From positions 32,847,075 through 32,911,074 of the forward strand of contig NC_079514.1 in the NCBI RefSeq assembly GCF_000801105.2: a stretch of DNA of 64,000 nt, written 5' to 3'. Source of the stretch: Raphanus sativus. Its lineage: Eukaryota > Streptophyta > Magnoliopsida > Brassicales > Brassicaceae. Each line of letters begins with the position of its first letter. Within the stretch, counting starts at the first letter, position 1. Under the pieces are notes generated by a model, which had not been told where the DNA came from, did no database searches, and saw only the letters and a list, made by a program, of their open reading frames with translations. The position numbers were made by a program, and so were the translations under genes. This document shows, one piece after another, positions 55,415 to 64,000 of the stretch.

Positions 55415-56164
55415 TCATACGATCCAAGAGAGAGTCTTCCGGATCTCAGACCCGACCCGACCGACACTCTCTCTAAGCGACACCGGACAGTTATTCCTTA
55501 CAGCAGTGAGCTCATACGGTGACGTATCAGTCGCAAGCCATTGCTCAACTTCGAAGCTTTGCTGAGAGCACGTAGCGTGAACTCCTGCCGTCGTGACCTC
55601 CACGTAGTTAACATACCAACCATGGTGGTCGCCAGAGCCGTCGGAGGTAAGATTCAACGAACAGACTGGGCTCGGAAGACACGGCGCTCTACCACTGAAA
55701 ATGTCGAGATTACCCCTCTCGAAGTAGTTGTAACCTGGTCCCATTAACCCACCCCATGCCTCTAGATTTCGGATCCCGATGTAGTCTCCATACTTGTCGT
55801 AGATCCTAGCGCTTATGATCGACTCGGTGCCGGCTTTCCAAATGGATCCGGTTCGGAGGTAGAACGTGTAGACACAATCTGGTTCATCGTCCTGAAAAAT
55901 CAAGAAAATTATATATAGTTTTTCGTTAAATTCAAGAAAATATTTTTTTTTTCAACTAATTAGTGGTTTGACCTAGTGGCCCTCAAGCTATAGATTCAAA
56001 TCTAGGAATATGCATGTGTTGGAGACCAAAGACAAATAGGAGGACAAAAAATGTTAAAACCTAGTGCTGTTGATGAGATTTAGGGAGCTTACGGCTGATG
56101 AGATGAAGGAGACGTTGGCGATGATGAGGAGGACGGAGAGGAAAAGAACGTCACGGCCAGTCAT
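55415..56164 (-). CDS. PLAT2: PLAT/LH2-domain secreted protein, PLAT2-like
   Basis: Two exons on the minus strand, 56164-56093 (24 aa signal peptide MTGRDVLFLSVLLIIANVSF...) and 55891-55415, total 182 aa. The mature domain has CVYTFYLRTG, ESIISARIYDKYGDYIGIRN, GLMGPGYNYFERG, CLPSPVCSLNL, WYVNYVEVTT, VEQWLATDTSPYEL and a conserved end RVGSEIRKTLSWIV. This matches, from memory, Arabidopsis PLAT2 (At2g22170) closely. The intron (55892-56092) contains a probable SINE fragment. It is convergent with the paralogue at 50219-50863. Confidence 0.9.
55965..56010 (+). mobile_element. SINE-like fragment in the PLAT2 intron
   Basis: TTTGACCTAGTGG (55968-55980) resembles a pol III A box and GATTCAAATCT (55993-56003) a B box, but spacing is short and no 3' end is clear. 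It may be a decayed tRNA-derived SINE. Confidence 0.35.
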
Positions 56165-57041
56165 CGTTGCAGATATTAAATGTATAAACTAGACATAGAT
56201 CTGATCTGTCCAACTATTAATAGATTTGACTTGGTGGTTTCAACAAAAATGGTAGTTATCGTCTGCTTTCTGGAGTAGGGTGTGTGTTGACGTGGCGAGT
56301 TTGGTTCGTGTGATGAGTGAAGAATACTATAGAGGATCCTACAAGCACGTCGTTAACTCGGCCGAGAGGTCGGCATGAGTTGTCAGCTTTTTTATTTCCC
56401 TTGGGAATTCTTAATTTTGCATTTCATATTTTTTTTCCGGGGGTTAAATATAGTGTCTTCAACATGTTTCACGGCTGATGACCCACCCGGTCGGGCGAGT
56501 TTTTATATTTTTGGAAGCATGAAATATGTTTTTTTTTGATTTTTTTGTACATTATAAAGTTAATTATTTAAAAAACAATGATTACATAACTACTCGGTGA
56601 ATTTTATTATATTATGATGTCTAATATATTATATGTGTCTGATATATAAACAAAAAGTGTTTAGTTTCGTCATTTTTATTATTATTATTTTTTTGGAAGT
56701 GATCGTGGGTGTGTAAAGATGATGTAGAAGATCAGTATTTATAGTTTAATTTTAGGATAACAATAATGTACCACCAATATATATACTAAACCAATTAAGT
56801 AATTTATAATAAATACCAAATCACAGTATATGGTTACCGAGATATTATGTATAATTGTAATGACTTGATGAATGTATTTTTCCATAAAATATTTTCTTTG
56901 AAAGTAAAATTCGAGATATCTATATCTGTTATGTAAATAATCATATGCATCGAATATACACTACACAAATATTCTCTAAGGCAATTTCCTAATATATCTT
57001 ATTAGCGAAATCACCCGTAATTGTAAATATAGAATTATGGG
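56165..57041. other. PLAT2 upstream region
   Basis: No gene recognised. A short CTCGGCCGAGAGGTCGG patch lies near 56357. Presumed PLAT2 promoter lies just above 56165. Confidence 0.4.
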
Positions 57042-57056
57042 TCATTTTGTTAATCT

Positions 57057-57486
57057 TTTTTTTTTGTCATCAGGGTAAACAAAAACTCTCATCTAGACTC
57101 GGAAAACCAAGCCGGTAACTCTGCATCCATGTGAACAACAAAAGCCAGTTGAATCCTGGCACTTCGTGCTAGTTTGTCCGCCTGCATATTCTTCGTTCGT
57201 GGTGCATGAACTATCTCTGAGTTGATGAAGACGTCTTGAAGGGTCTTTATGTCTTCCAAATAACTTGCAAAAGCTGGTCATTCCTCTAATTATGAAACCA
57301 TCTTCACCAATTGGGAACAATCCGTTGCAAACGTAACCCTAAACTGACGTAAATTTCTCATGCATTCTTTTGCCCATATCAGTGCCTCGACTTCAGCATG
57401 AAGGGGAGAGAGACATGCTCTAACATTCCTTGCTCCCATTAAACTATCAAAATCTTCTAAAGTGCTATACCAACCTTGTCCCGAGA
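57057..57486 (-). mobile_element. 5'-truncated LINE fragment with 15-bp target duplication
   Basis: TCATTTTGTTAATCT occurs at 57042-57056 and 57487-57501. The insert begins with a T run (minus-strand A tail after CTGATGAC) and on the minus strand encodes LINE RNase H sequence (PLHAEVEALIWAKECMRNL, TFATDCSQLVKMV, and a tail HGCRVTG in another frame). Frames are broken, so it is a dead fragment. Confidence 0.8.
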
Positions 57487-57501
57487 TCATTTTGTTAATC
57501 T

Positions 57502-59120
57502 ATTAAACATGTTTTATAAATAAATTTAATATTTTTAGTGTTATATATTTTTAGTTTTATAATAGTTATATTTATATTTATATGTCTAGTTAACATTATT
57601 ATTCAGACCCGTGCATATACACATAATTTCAATTTTATTAAGATATTAAACTAATATAAAATAATTAGTCAAACATTTGTTAAAATTTTGGTATTTTATA
57701 TATTTATGTAGACAAAAATGTAGAATGAACATTTACAGTAGACTAATATAATAAAATTTGGTTTTATTTTATTTTGTTTTTTATAATAAAATTCTAATTA
57801 AAATTATTTTATAATAAAATTATAATCATATGACTATTTTATAGTAGATAAAAATGATACATTTTTTTTAATAGAGAAGATATATTCTCAAAGAAATGTT
57901 TATATGTATTCTTAAGGTTTGGTGGTATTCAATTCAATTTTAATAATATTACACATTACGTAATATAGAGGTAAATAGAATCTGTACATATATTTGTACA
58001 TAATATGTTATGTTGAACCCGAGGACAATTTTAAACAATAATCGTATGCAACTATGCACTAACTTAAATAAAGAAAAGATGGAGTTGCTAATCGTATGAT
58101 TATGAACATGAATATATTTCAAATTTTTTAATTAGCGTTGGACCATTTATTTCCTAAACCAACAAAATAAAAGAAAGAGTCTCGGTCTATTAATGAATTC
58201 ACGTGGATATCATATACCTATATAAGAGAGTGTGCATTTAATTTAAAATCTTACAAAATTATAGTTAGGTCCATTACAATGTTTCTGTTTTAATAAGATA
58301 GATGTATCACAACACCACTTTTTATATAAACTATATCAGAATTTTAAAACTAGTTAACAAAACAAATTTTGTTTTTATATCATAATTATAATTTTTTAAA
58401 AGTTAAATTACTGTTTTGAAATAAAACCTAGCTACTAAAAAATAGAGCAATAATATTTCTTTTTCCAAACACAAGAACTAATTAATATTTAATTTATATT
58501 TTGAAAATAATATATATATTTATGAATTTATCTATGATAACACTAAATTAAGTCAAAAAGTAAAATGAGTTGATGATACTAATTTACTTCTATTTAAAAT
58601 TACTTTTCTCTATCTGAATAACTTTTCCTAGAAATATAGTGTTATTTTTGATAGGACAATTCTGTCAAGTGATCCCACTAAAAGGGTCCACAAAGAGAAA
58701 ATTGATCAAAGAATCAAAAGATCCGTATAATTTTTTTTTCTAGTTTTTAATTATGCATTTTTGAAATTGAAGTTTTATAACTTTTGAAATAATTTTTATA
58801 AATTAAATTTAAATTTCCAAAATTCTTTTTGAAACTATTTTTAACATTTTTTAAAAAATTATTAATATTTTAAGTATTATCTATTTATTTTTTAAAATCA
58901 TAAACCCTACTATTCCCAAAACTCCACCCCTTAGAAATAAACCTTAAATCTAGATTTGTTAATTTTAGTGATATAGGTATCTATTTACCTATTTAATGAA
59001 ATATTTTGATTATTTTGATTCTTGAAAGTTATATTTGTGATAAAAACTTTTTTAGGATCATCAAACTCATCATAGAGAATTTCTCTTTTGATATTACTCA
59101 TGCAATTTATATATAGTAGC
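57502..59120. other. AT-rich intergenic with a possible MITE
   Basis: No gene seen. About 58655-59090 has similar inverted ends (GACAATTCTGTCAAGTGATC; GATCATCAAACTCATCATAG then AATTTCTC) that resemble an old MITE; weak. Confidence 0.35.
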
Positions 59121-59305
59121 CATGACAAACTGGCTCAACTAGAAATGAACCAAGGCACTTGTGCTAAAAGTCTCTAGTTCGAGTCTACTTGATAATTTGA
59201 GAAAGAGATTTAGCAACCGTCATTTATGTCCAGTTGTGGGGATTAATCAGTCCAACCGTAAGTTTCGGATATATACCTTCCGGTCTAAAAAGAAAAGAAA
59301 ATTAC
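59121..59305 (+). mobile_element. tRNA-derived SINE
   Basis: TGGCTCAACTAG (59131-59142) fits a pol III A box and TAGTTCGAGTCT (59175-59186) a B box, about 33 bp apart. The body then reads GGGGATTAATC ... CCTTCCGGTCTAAAAAGAAAAG, a plausible SINE 3' end with an A-rich tail. Target duplication not clear (CATGAC left, CATGAT right). Confidence 0.55.
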
Positions 59306-59867
59306 ATGATGGCGTTGTTTTGTTTGAAGGATGTATAGTTGTTTGAGACTAGGCTTTTCCAAAAGCTTAGAGCATTTTCTGATTTCTCTTTTACTCTCTG
59401 AATTTAAGTTCTCATTTTAGATATTTTAAGACTAGACCCTTCACGAGTATTTTCTGATTAGTCTTTCACTCTCTTGAGTTTTGTTTCTTTATTTTTGTCA
59501 TGAGGAACTGTGTTAGATACCAACTGACGCAGATGCCCTAATAAAGTCTGGTTGTAAGAAGAAGATGATTAATTCGTCTCAAAGTATTGGTTGTGAAAAG
59601 AACCGACGTGGTCAGTAGCGTCTTCTTTAATAATCATCAAACTAGATTATAGTTTATTATAACAGAAAAAGAAAAACCGAAGGTGAGTTGGCTAACTCTA
59701 AATAGCAAAATATTCTCCAAGCCAACCAAAAGTTTGAGTAATGCAACAACAACCACTTACTTGTCCCATGCTAACCCTAATTTTCGCATCATCTCTCAAT
59801 TCTCTCTCTTTCGTGATCCCTCTAAGCCAACCTCCACCACACATCCTGTAACCCCCACCTTTCTCCG
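59306..59867. other. Upstream region of the LEA_2 gene
   Basis: No gene; GAGCATTTTCTGATTTCTC and AGTATTTTCTGATTAGTC are related phrases near 59371 and 59445. The LEA_2 gene's leader is presumably CT-rich 59790-59867. Confidence 0.4.
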
Positions 59868-60734
59868 ATGGAGGGGCCACGGCTTCCTCCTTCCGCCACC
59901 TTCCATGAATCCGACGATGACAAATCCGACGATCCTCCTTCCGCCTGGCACCGTCCAACCTCTAGTCTCTCCGCATTGCCCTCTCAAGATCCTCCACCAC
60001 ACCATTGGCGTAATCATTCTCTTAATCTCTCTCCAATCCTGGCCACACCTTCCCGGTCTCTCCCTCCTCCCCATTCAATCCCTGAGCTAGAGACTTACGT
60101 TGTCCAGGTACCGAGAGATCAAGTCTATTGGACTCCTCCTCCTGAACACGCAAAATACGTCCAAGAACGCCGTAACAACCCGGAGAAAAACAAAAGGAAT
60201 GGGTGTTCCAAACGTCTTATGTGGTTCTTTATTATCTTGATCTTTTTTGGATTCATAATTGGTGCAATCACCGTTATCCTTCATTTCGTGTTCAACCCCA
60301 CTCTTCCACTTTTTGAAGTCGAGAGATTAACGGCAAAACCTAGTAATATCGAAATCACGTTGAGAGCTGAGAATCCGACGTCTAACATGGGGGTAAGCTA
60401 TACGATGGGAAGAAACAGTATGATTTCATTAACGTACAAGAACAAGAGCCTAGGACGCGGAAAATTCCCAAAGATGTCCCTGGCGGCGACTGGATCCAGC
60501 AACGTCAATGTAAAGCTCAGTGGGTCGACCAAGAACGCCGTTATGCCACCTCGGGGATCGAAACAACCGGTGAGTTTGGTGCTGATTATGGAGCTAAAGG
60601 CGGACTATGAAGCAGGACCAGTGAAAAAGAACAGGGAAGTGGTGGTGACTTGTGATGTTAAGGTTAAGGGATTATTAGATGCCAAGAAGGTTGAGATTGT
60701 GTCGGAGAATTGTGAGAGTGAGTTCAAGAACTGA
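59868..60734 (+). CDS. Proline-rich LEA_2/NHL-type membrane protein
   Basis: A single exon of 288 aa. The N-terminal 95 residues are Pro/Ser/His-rich and cytosolic-looking (MEGPRLPPSATFHESDD ... PPPEHAKYV). A basic stretch (EKNKRNGCSKRL) precedes one membrane helix (MWFFIILIFFGFIIGAITVI, about 119-138). The remainder is a LEA_2 domain (RLTAKPSNIEITLRAENPTS, MSLAATGSSNVNVKL, NREVVVTCDVKVKGLLDAKK). This architecture is that of NDR1/HIN1-like and 'hydroxyproline-rich glycoprotein family' proteins; from memory and by position it corresponds to At2g22180. The family sits at the plasma membrane or ER and several members act in defence or wall contact. I took the ATG at 59868 because the frame is open from there and the protein has the expected layout. 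Confidence 0.85.
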   Translation: MEGPRLPPSATFHESDDDKSDDPPSAWHRPTSSLSALPSQDPPPHHWRNHSLNLSPILATPSRSLPPPHSIPELETYVVQVPRDQVYWTPPPEHAKYVQERRNNPEKNKRNGCSKRLMWFFIILIFFGFIIGAITVILHFVFNPTLPLFEVERLTAKPSNIEITLRAENPTSNMGVSYTMGRNSMISLTYKNKSLGRGKFPKMSLAATGSSNVNVKLSGSTKNAVMPPRGSKQPVSLVLIMELKADYEAGPVKKNREVVVTCDVKVKGLLDAKKVEIVSENCESEFKN

Positions 60735-61103
60735 CAGTCTATATTATATAAGGTGATTGTGTCGTTAATTAGAGTTACAGTGTGCTGTAATGATTTATAC
60801 TTATGATGTAATGTTCAATTGTTTATTTTATATTTGTTTCCCCAATGTCTTCGTTTTTAGACTATTGTTGAGCGAGAAAAGAAAACGTGAACAAGGACAC
60901 AATAGACAGAGCTTGATGAGTCAATCTCAATATAAAATCTCAATATAACTGGCCCTGAGAGCATTATTATCGCGATATCTTAAGTGCGTCCTTAAGATAA
61001 TTGTGATTTTTAAAAAAATGAAAATTACCTATGTATCTAAAAAGCGTCGCTTAATTAAGAGACGAAAGAGTCGTCCTTACGGAACACGCGTCGGACATGG
61101 AAG
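60735..61103. other. 3' flank of the LEA_2 gene
   Basis: Contains an inverted phrase around 60978-60998 (CTTAAGTGCGTCCTTAAG). No gene seen. Confidence 0.4.
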
Positions 61104-61111
61104 TCTCCTAC

Positions 61112-61788
61112 CTAGGTTGCACGGAAGCTTTGTCGGATGTCCGCTTCCCGCTTCGGAACCGGAAACGGAATCGGAAGCTTGTGGAAGCTCTCGGAATCTC
61201 GTTTCCAATACGCTTCCAAAAATACATCTTTAAAAACATTTTGGAAGCTTACGATTCCATTTTGGAATCACGCTTCCGTTTTTTTTAAAATACAATATCG
61301 TAAATAAATAAAAATAGAAGAAACATTGTTTTTATATAATACTGAAACAGAGAATATAAATATACAAGCATTAAAACTAATACTATATATTTTATGCATT
61401 GAAAGTTTATTAGAGATATATCATCTATATTTAAATATACTGTGTTAATTATTTACGAAATGTTAAAAAATAATTAGTATAATTATATTTTATAAACTTA
61501 GTTTATGCATAGTTTCACGGTTTTAACATGAAATCATTTAAATTATTATAAATGAATATTTTTTTATTTTAATTTGAATCCTATAATTGTTAGTCACATT
61601 TGTAATCTTTTATATTTTAATATATATATATATATATATATACATATATAAATATACGCTTCCGACACGTTTCCGCTTCCTAATTTTATTAAAAAAATCG
61701 CTTCTACGCTTCCACACGATTCCGCTTCCGCGTTTCCGCTTCCGCGTTTCCGCTTCCGCGTTTCCGCTTCCGTTTCCATGTAACATAG
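61112..61788. mobile_element. hAT-type MITE with internal GGAAGC/GCTTCC repeats
   Basis: TCTCCTAC at 61104-61111 and 61789-61796 is an 8-bp target duplication. Ends are inverted: CTAGGTTGCACGGAAGC on the left, and CTATGTTACATGGAAAC as the inverse of the right end, 13 of 17 agreeing. The left side carries GGAAGC-type words and the right side a tandem CGCTTCCGCGTTTC array (about 61720-61772), with a TA run near 61621-61641. It is noncoding. Confidence 0.78.
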
Positions 61789-61851
61789 TCTCCTACTCTC
61801 TCTCGAAGCTGAGAATCAAATCTTTGAAACTTGATCTCTTCTCCCCCGTCC

Positions 61852-62584
61852 ATGGCCAATTCCCTCCTGATGCCGAAGCGTAAGTCTGTCTCCGATCCCC
61901 AATTTATCTTCTCCAATCTTCGATTTAACTATGGCGAATCTGTGCAGAGGATGAGCTCTTTTGCGATGGAGGGGTTGACTTCGGGTACAGAAACAAAAAG
62001 AGGCCGTGGTTGTGGCTCGACGAAGATGATGATGATGACGATGATTTGTTGAATGACGACGAAGACTGGAGTATGGTCTTTGAGGTATTGCTTCTTGTTC
62101 TTAATGATGATTTCATTACAAAAGTTTCTCACTTTCGATGTGTTTTAGGTGTTCAGTATCGGTTTCATTACAAAAGTTGCTCACTTTTGATGTGTAATGC
62201 TTTGTTTCAGGTGTTCAGGACATTAAGTTGGATGATTGCACCCATCGACTTATCTTTGATTCTAGGAACAGATTCAAACGCGGGTTTAATGGCATTAGCA
62301 GTTCCTCTAGTGAAGTCCCTGTTGTCAGTTGTGTTTAGTAAGGTCTTGAGCAAGCCAAGTGTTGTTAGACCTATAGAGAGAAGTAGGAGAAGAGGAACGC
62401 GCGTTTTCAAGGACTAGGAAAGCTAGGCAAGCTAAAAACATGGGTGGTGGTGGTAGTGTTGATAAGGAAGGGTACAAGTCACTCTGCTGGTTAATGCGCT
62501 TAGAACTGCAGCGTGCATTTGCTTTAAGAACACTGCTCGATCAATCAACGCATTTGATGGTTACTGTGAAGGCGAGCTTGTCAA
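61852..62584 (+). pseudogene. Small membrane-anchored protein gene of unknown function, frame-broken
   Basis: Exons 61852-61879, 61948-62084 and 62211-62417 join in phase to 123 codons: MANSLLMPK, then a conserved-looking ELFCDGGVDFGYR and RPWLWLDEDDDDDDDLL, then hydrophobic LSWMIAPIDLSLILG and LALAVPL-like segments and a basic end. A TAG stop at 62415-62417 truncates it. Shifting frame near 62403 continues coherently (FSRTRKARQAKN, KEGYKSLCWLMRLE) to about 62584, so a one-base indel is likely. The splice acceptor of exon 3 is duplicated about 52-60 bp upstream. A hAT MITE ends 63 bp before the ATG. It may be a broken gene or a sequence error; I do not know the family. Confidence 0.5.
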
Positions 62585-62585
62585 G

Positions 62586-64000
62586 GTATTTATTACACAC
62601 TCTTTTGATATTTGTCCTAATAGTAGATCATTACGCAATACGTTCGTTTGTTATCATATCAATGAGTCTGATTAGCCACTCTAATGATATGTTCTATATT
62701 TTACCCTATTTAACCCCTATATTTCATATGTTTTCAAAGGTTTTATGTGTATTTCGTAGCTCTTTTAGAAATATTTCAGGTTTAAGTACTCATTGGAATA
62801 AAGTGATGATTATGGAGCATTTTGATATCTTTTAGAAGATATTGCATCTTACTCGCGAGCTGACTACTGAAGAGAGTATCAACCGATGCATCAAAATCAA
62901 GGTTAACCGATGGAGAATCACAAGAATCGATCGATTGAGTACCAGCCATATCGATCGATACAGAGCTAATCGCGATTAATAAAAATTAGAAGATTTATGA
63001 GTTTTGCCCAAAAGATATCATATATGTATTATACACCCTGGCCGCCTGTTAAGACATACTATTAGGGTTTTTGTACCATTTAAATAAAGAGGCACTAAGA
63101 AGAGAAAAACCAAGCAATCAAGGAGGCTACAAGCAAGTCACCAAAGTCATCACCAAAGAGAGAAGTATTAGCTTAGAGTCAGTTGGAGAAGAAGATATCT
63201 ACCTTGGAGAGAGATATCTGAACTGCATAAACAGAGAAGATCTTAAACTCCTTTTGTTTTCTTACTCTATTTTTTATTAAGTTTTATTTAAGTATTATTT
63301 AGACCATCATAATTATGCTTCTTATGAATATGTATGAGTAGTCCTACTGTTAGATTTAGGTTTACCAAAGGTTGATTACTTATTCTAGTTATACTTAATG
63401 CTAAGTAAATGAACTGATCATCCTTGACTTAGATCTGAGGTTTAATTTGCGTAAGCGACAACATGGTAAATTATCTGAAAATAAATTAGACTGATCTTAT
63501 TAATTAGCTATAACGACAATTGCCCTAATTAATCTGAGAACCTATCAACCTACTCGGTAATGCTTACTGGAAGGATAATTGACCGATTCGACAGTAGAAT
63601 CATCGATCGATTATCTGAAAGGCCTATCGATCGATTGTCATAAATTACATAGATCGATGCTTTCTCAAGATGGAACAAGCAACAACTGACTGTCTTGAGA
63701 TCCAGCTATTAGACAATCATTTAGATTGTGTCTAAGAGTTGAGTTCGAGAATAACCATATTTAAAACTCCTATAATCCTTAAAACAGCATACTTGTCATA
63801 CCTAAAGGTTTACCTTGATCTAGATATTTCCCGAATTGATAACAAACCCATAATCTGAAATCGAACAATTGTCATGTTCGTCGATCGATATACGCTTCCG
63901 AATATCGATCGATTTTCCTGTTTGCACTTGAATACATTTAAGTTACTGTTCTAAAACTTTTCAACTAGTTTTATTTCGAAGACTATAAGATCTATTGTGT
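62586..64000. repeat. Probable end of a long repetitive element, with ATCGATCGAT motifs
   Basis: ATCGATCGAT occurs at 62926, 62950, 63602, 63626 and 63903, a nine-base core TCGATCGAT at 63881, and a shorter GATCGATG near 63652. Nothing coding was found. The text resembles an LTR or 5' region of a gypsy-type element I have seen in Brassica sequence, but no terminus, primer site or domain is visible before the window ends. Confidence 0.4.

Noticed and set aside
63071..63280. 69-codon open frame near the right edge
   Set aside because: No homology recognised and located in a repetitive region.

Overview
This is plant nuclear DNA from a crucifer, most likely tribe Brassiceae (Brassica or Raphanus type). 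The recognisable single-copy genes are, left to right: the 3' end of a RING-CH membrane protein gene, a 75-codon gene of unknown function, CSI1 (cellulose synthase interactive 1), two PLAT-domain genes, a proline-rich LEA_2 membrane protein gene and a damaged gene of unknown function. From memory this matches the order on Arabidopsis chromosome 2 around At2g22120-At2g22180. All assignments were made by reading the sequence; no database search was run.

Most of the window is nested transposable elements. Between the RING-CH end (1-418) and the small gene (24105-24332) lies a noncoding retroposon with a 14-bp target-site duplication (TSD, 1011-1024 and 22208-22221). It is split by a very young Ty3/gypsy element of the Tat/Retand type (1648-21978; TSD AGTAA; 465-bp LTRs with one difference seen; tRNA-Lys primer binding site; gag-protease-RT-dual RNase H-integrase on the minus strand). 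Between pol and its 3' LTR the element carries a four-exon antisense gene on the plus strand with its own TATA box. The stretch 1790-10520 repeats as 10621-19352 across a 100-N gap, best read as an unmerged contig overlap, so the true element is probably about 11.5 kb.

Between the small gene and CSI1 are a small Helitron, a Tourist-type MITE at the small gene's TATA box, a hAT-type element with 8-bp TSDs, a second insertion flanked by an 18-bp direct repeat, a decayed Ty1/copia element, and a 6.3-kb LINE (30115-36423, minus strand) whose two sides are nearly identical 1.07-kb direct repeats. A further MITE and an 0.87-kb retroposon follow, then the CSI1 promoter.

CSI1 (42441-49528, seven coding exons, about 2151 aa) is intact and links cellulose synthase complexes to cortical microtubules. 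The two PLAT genes (50219-50863 plus; 55415-56164 minus) form a convergent, diverged pair separated by LINE tails and a retroposon. The LEA_2 gene (59868-60734) is followed by another hAT MITE, which ends 63 bp before a small interrupted gene. The right edge (62586-64000) looks like the end of another long repeat, marked by repeated ATCGATCGAT motifs.

The most unusual items are the LINE with kilobase-scale flanking repeats, the spliced antisense gene inside the Tat element, and a pair of hairpins with compensatory stem changes beside a 40-nt poly(A) tract between the convergent pol and antisense genes.
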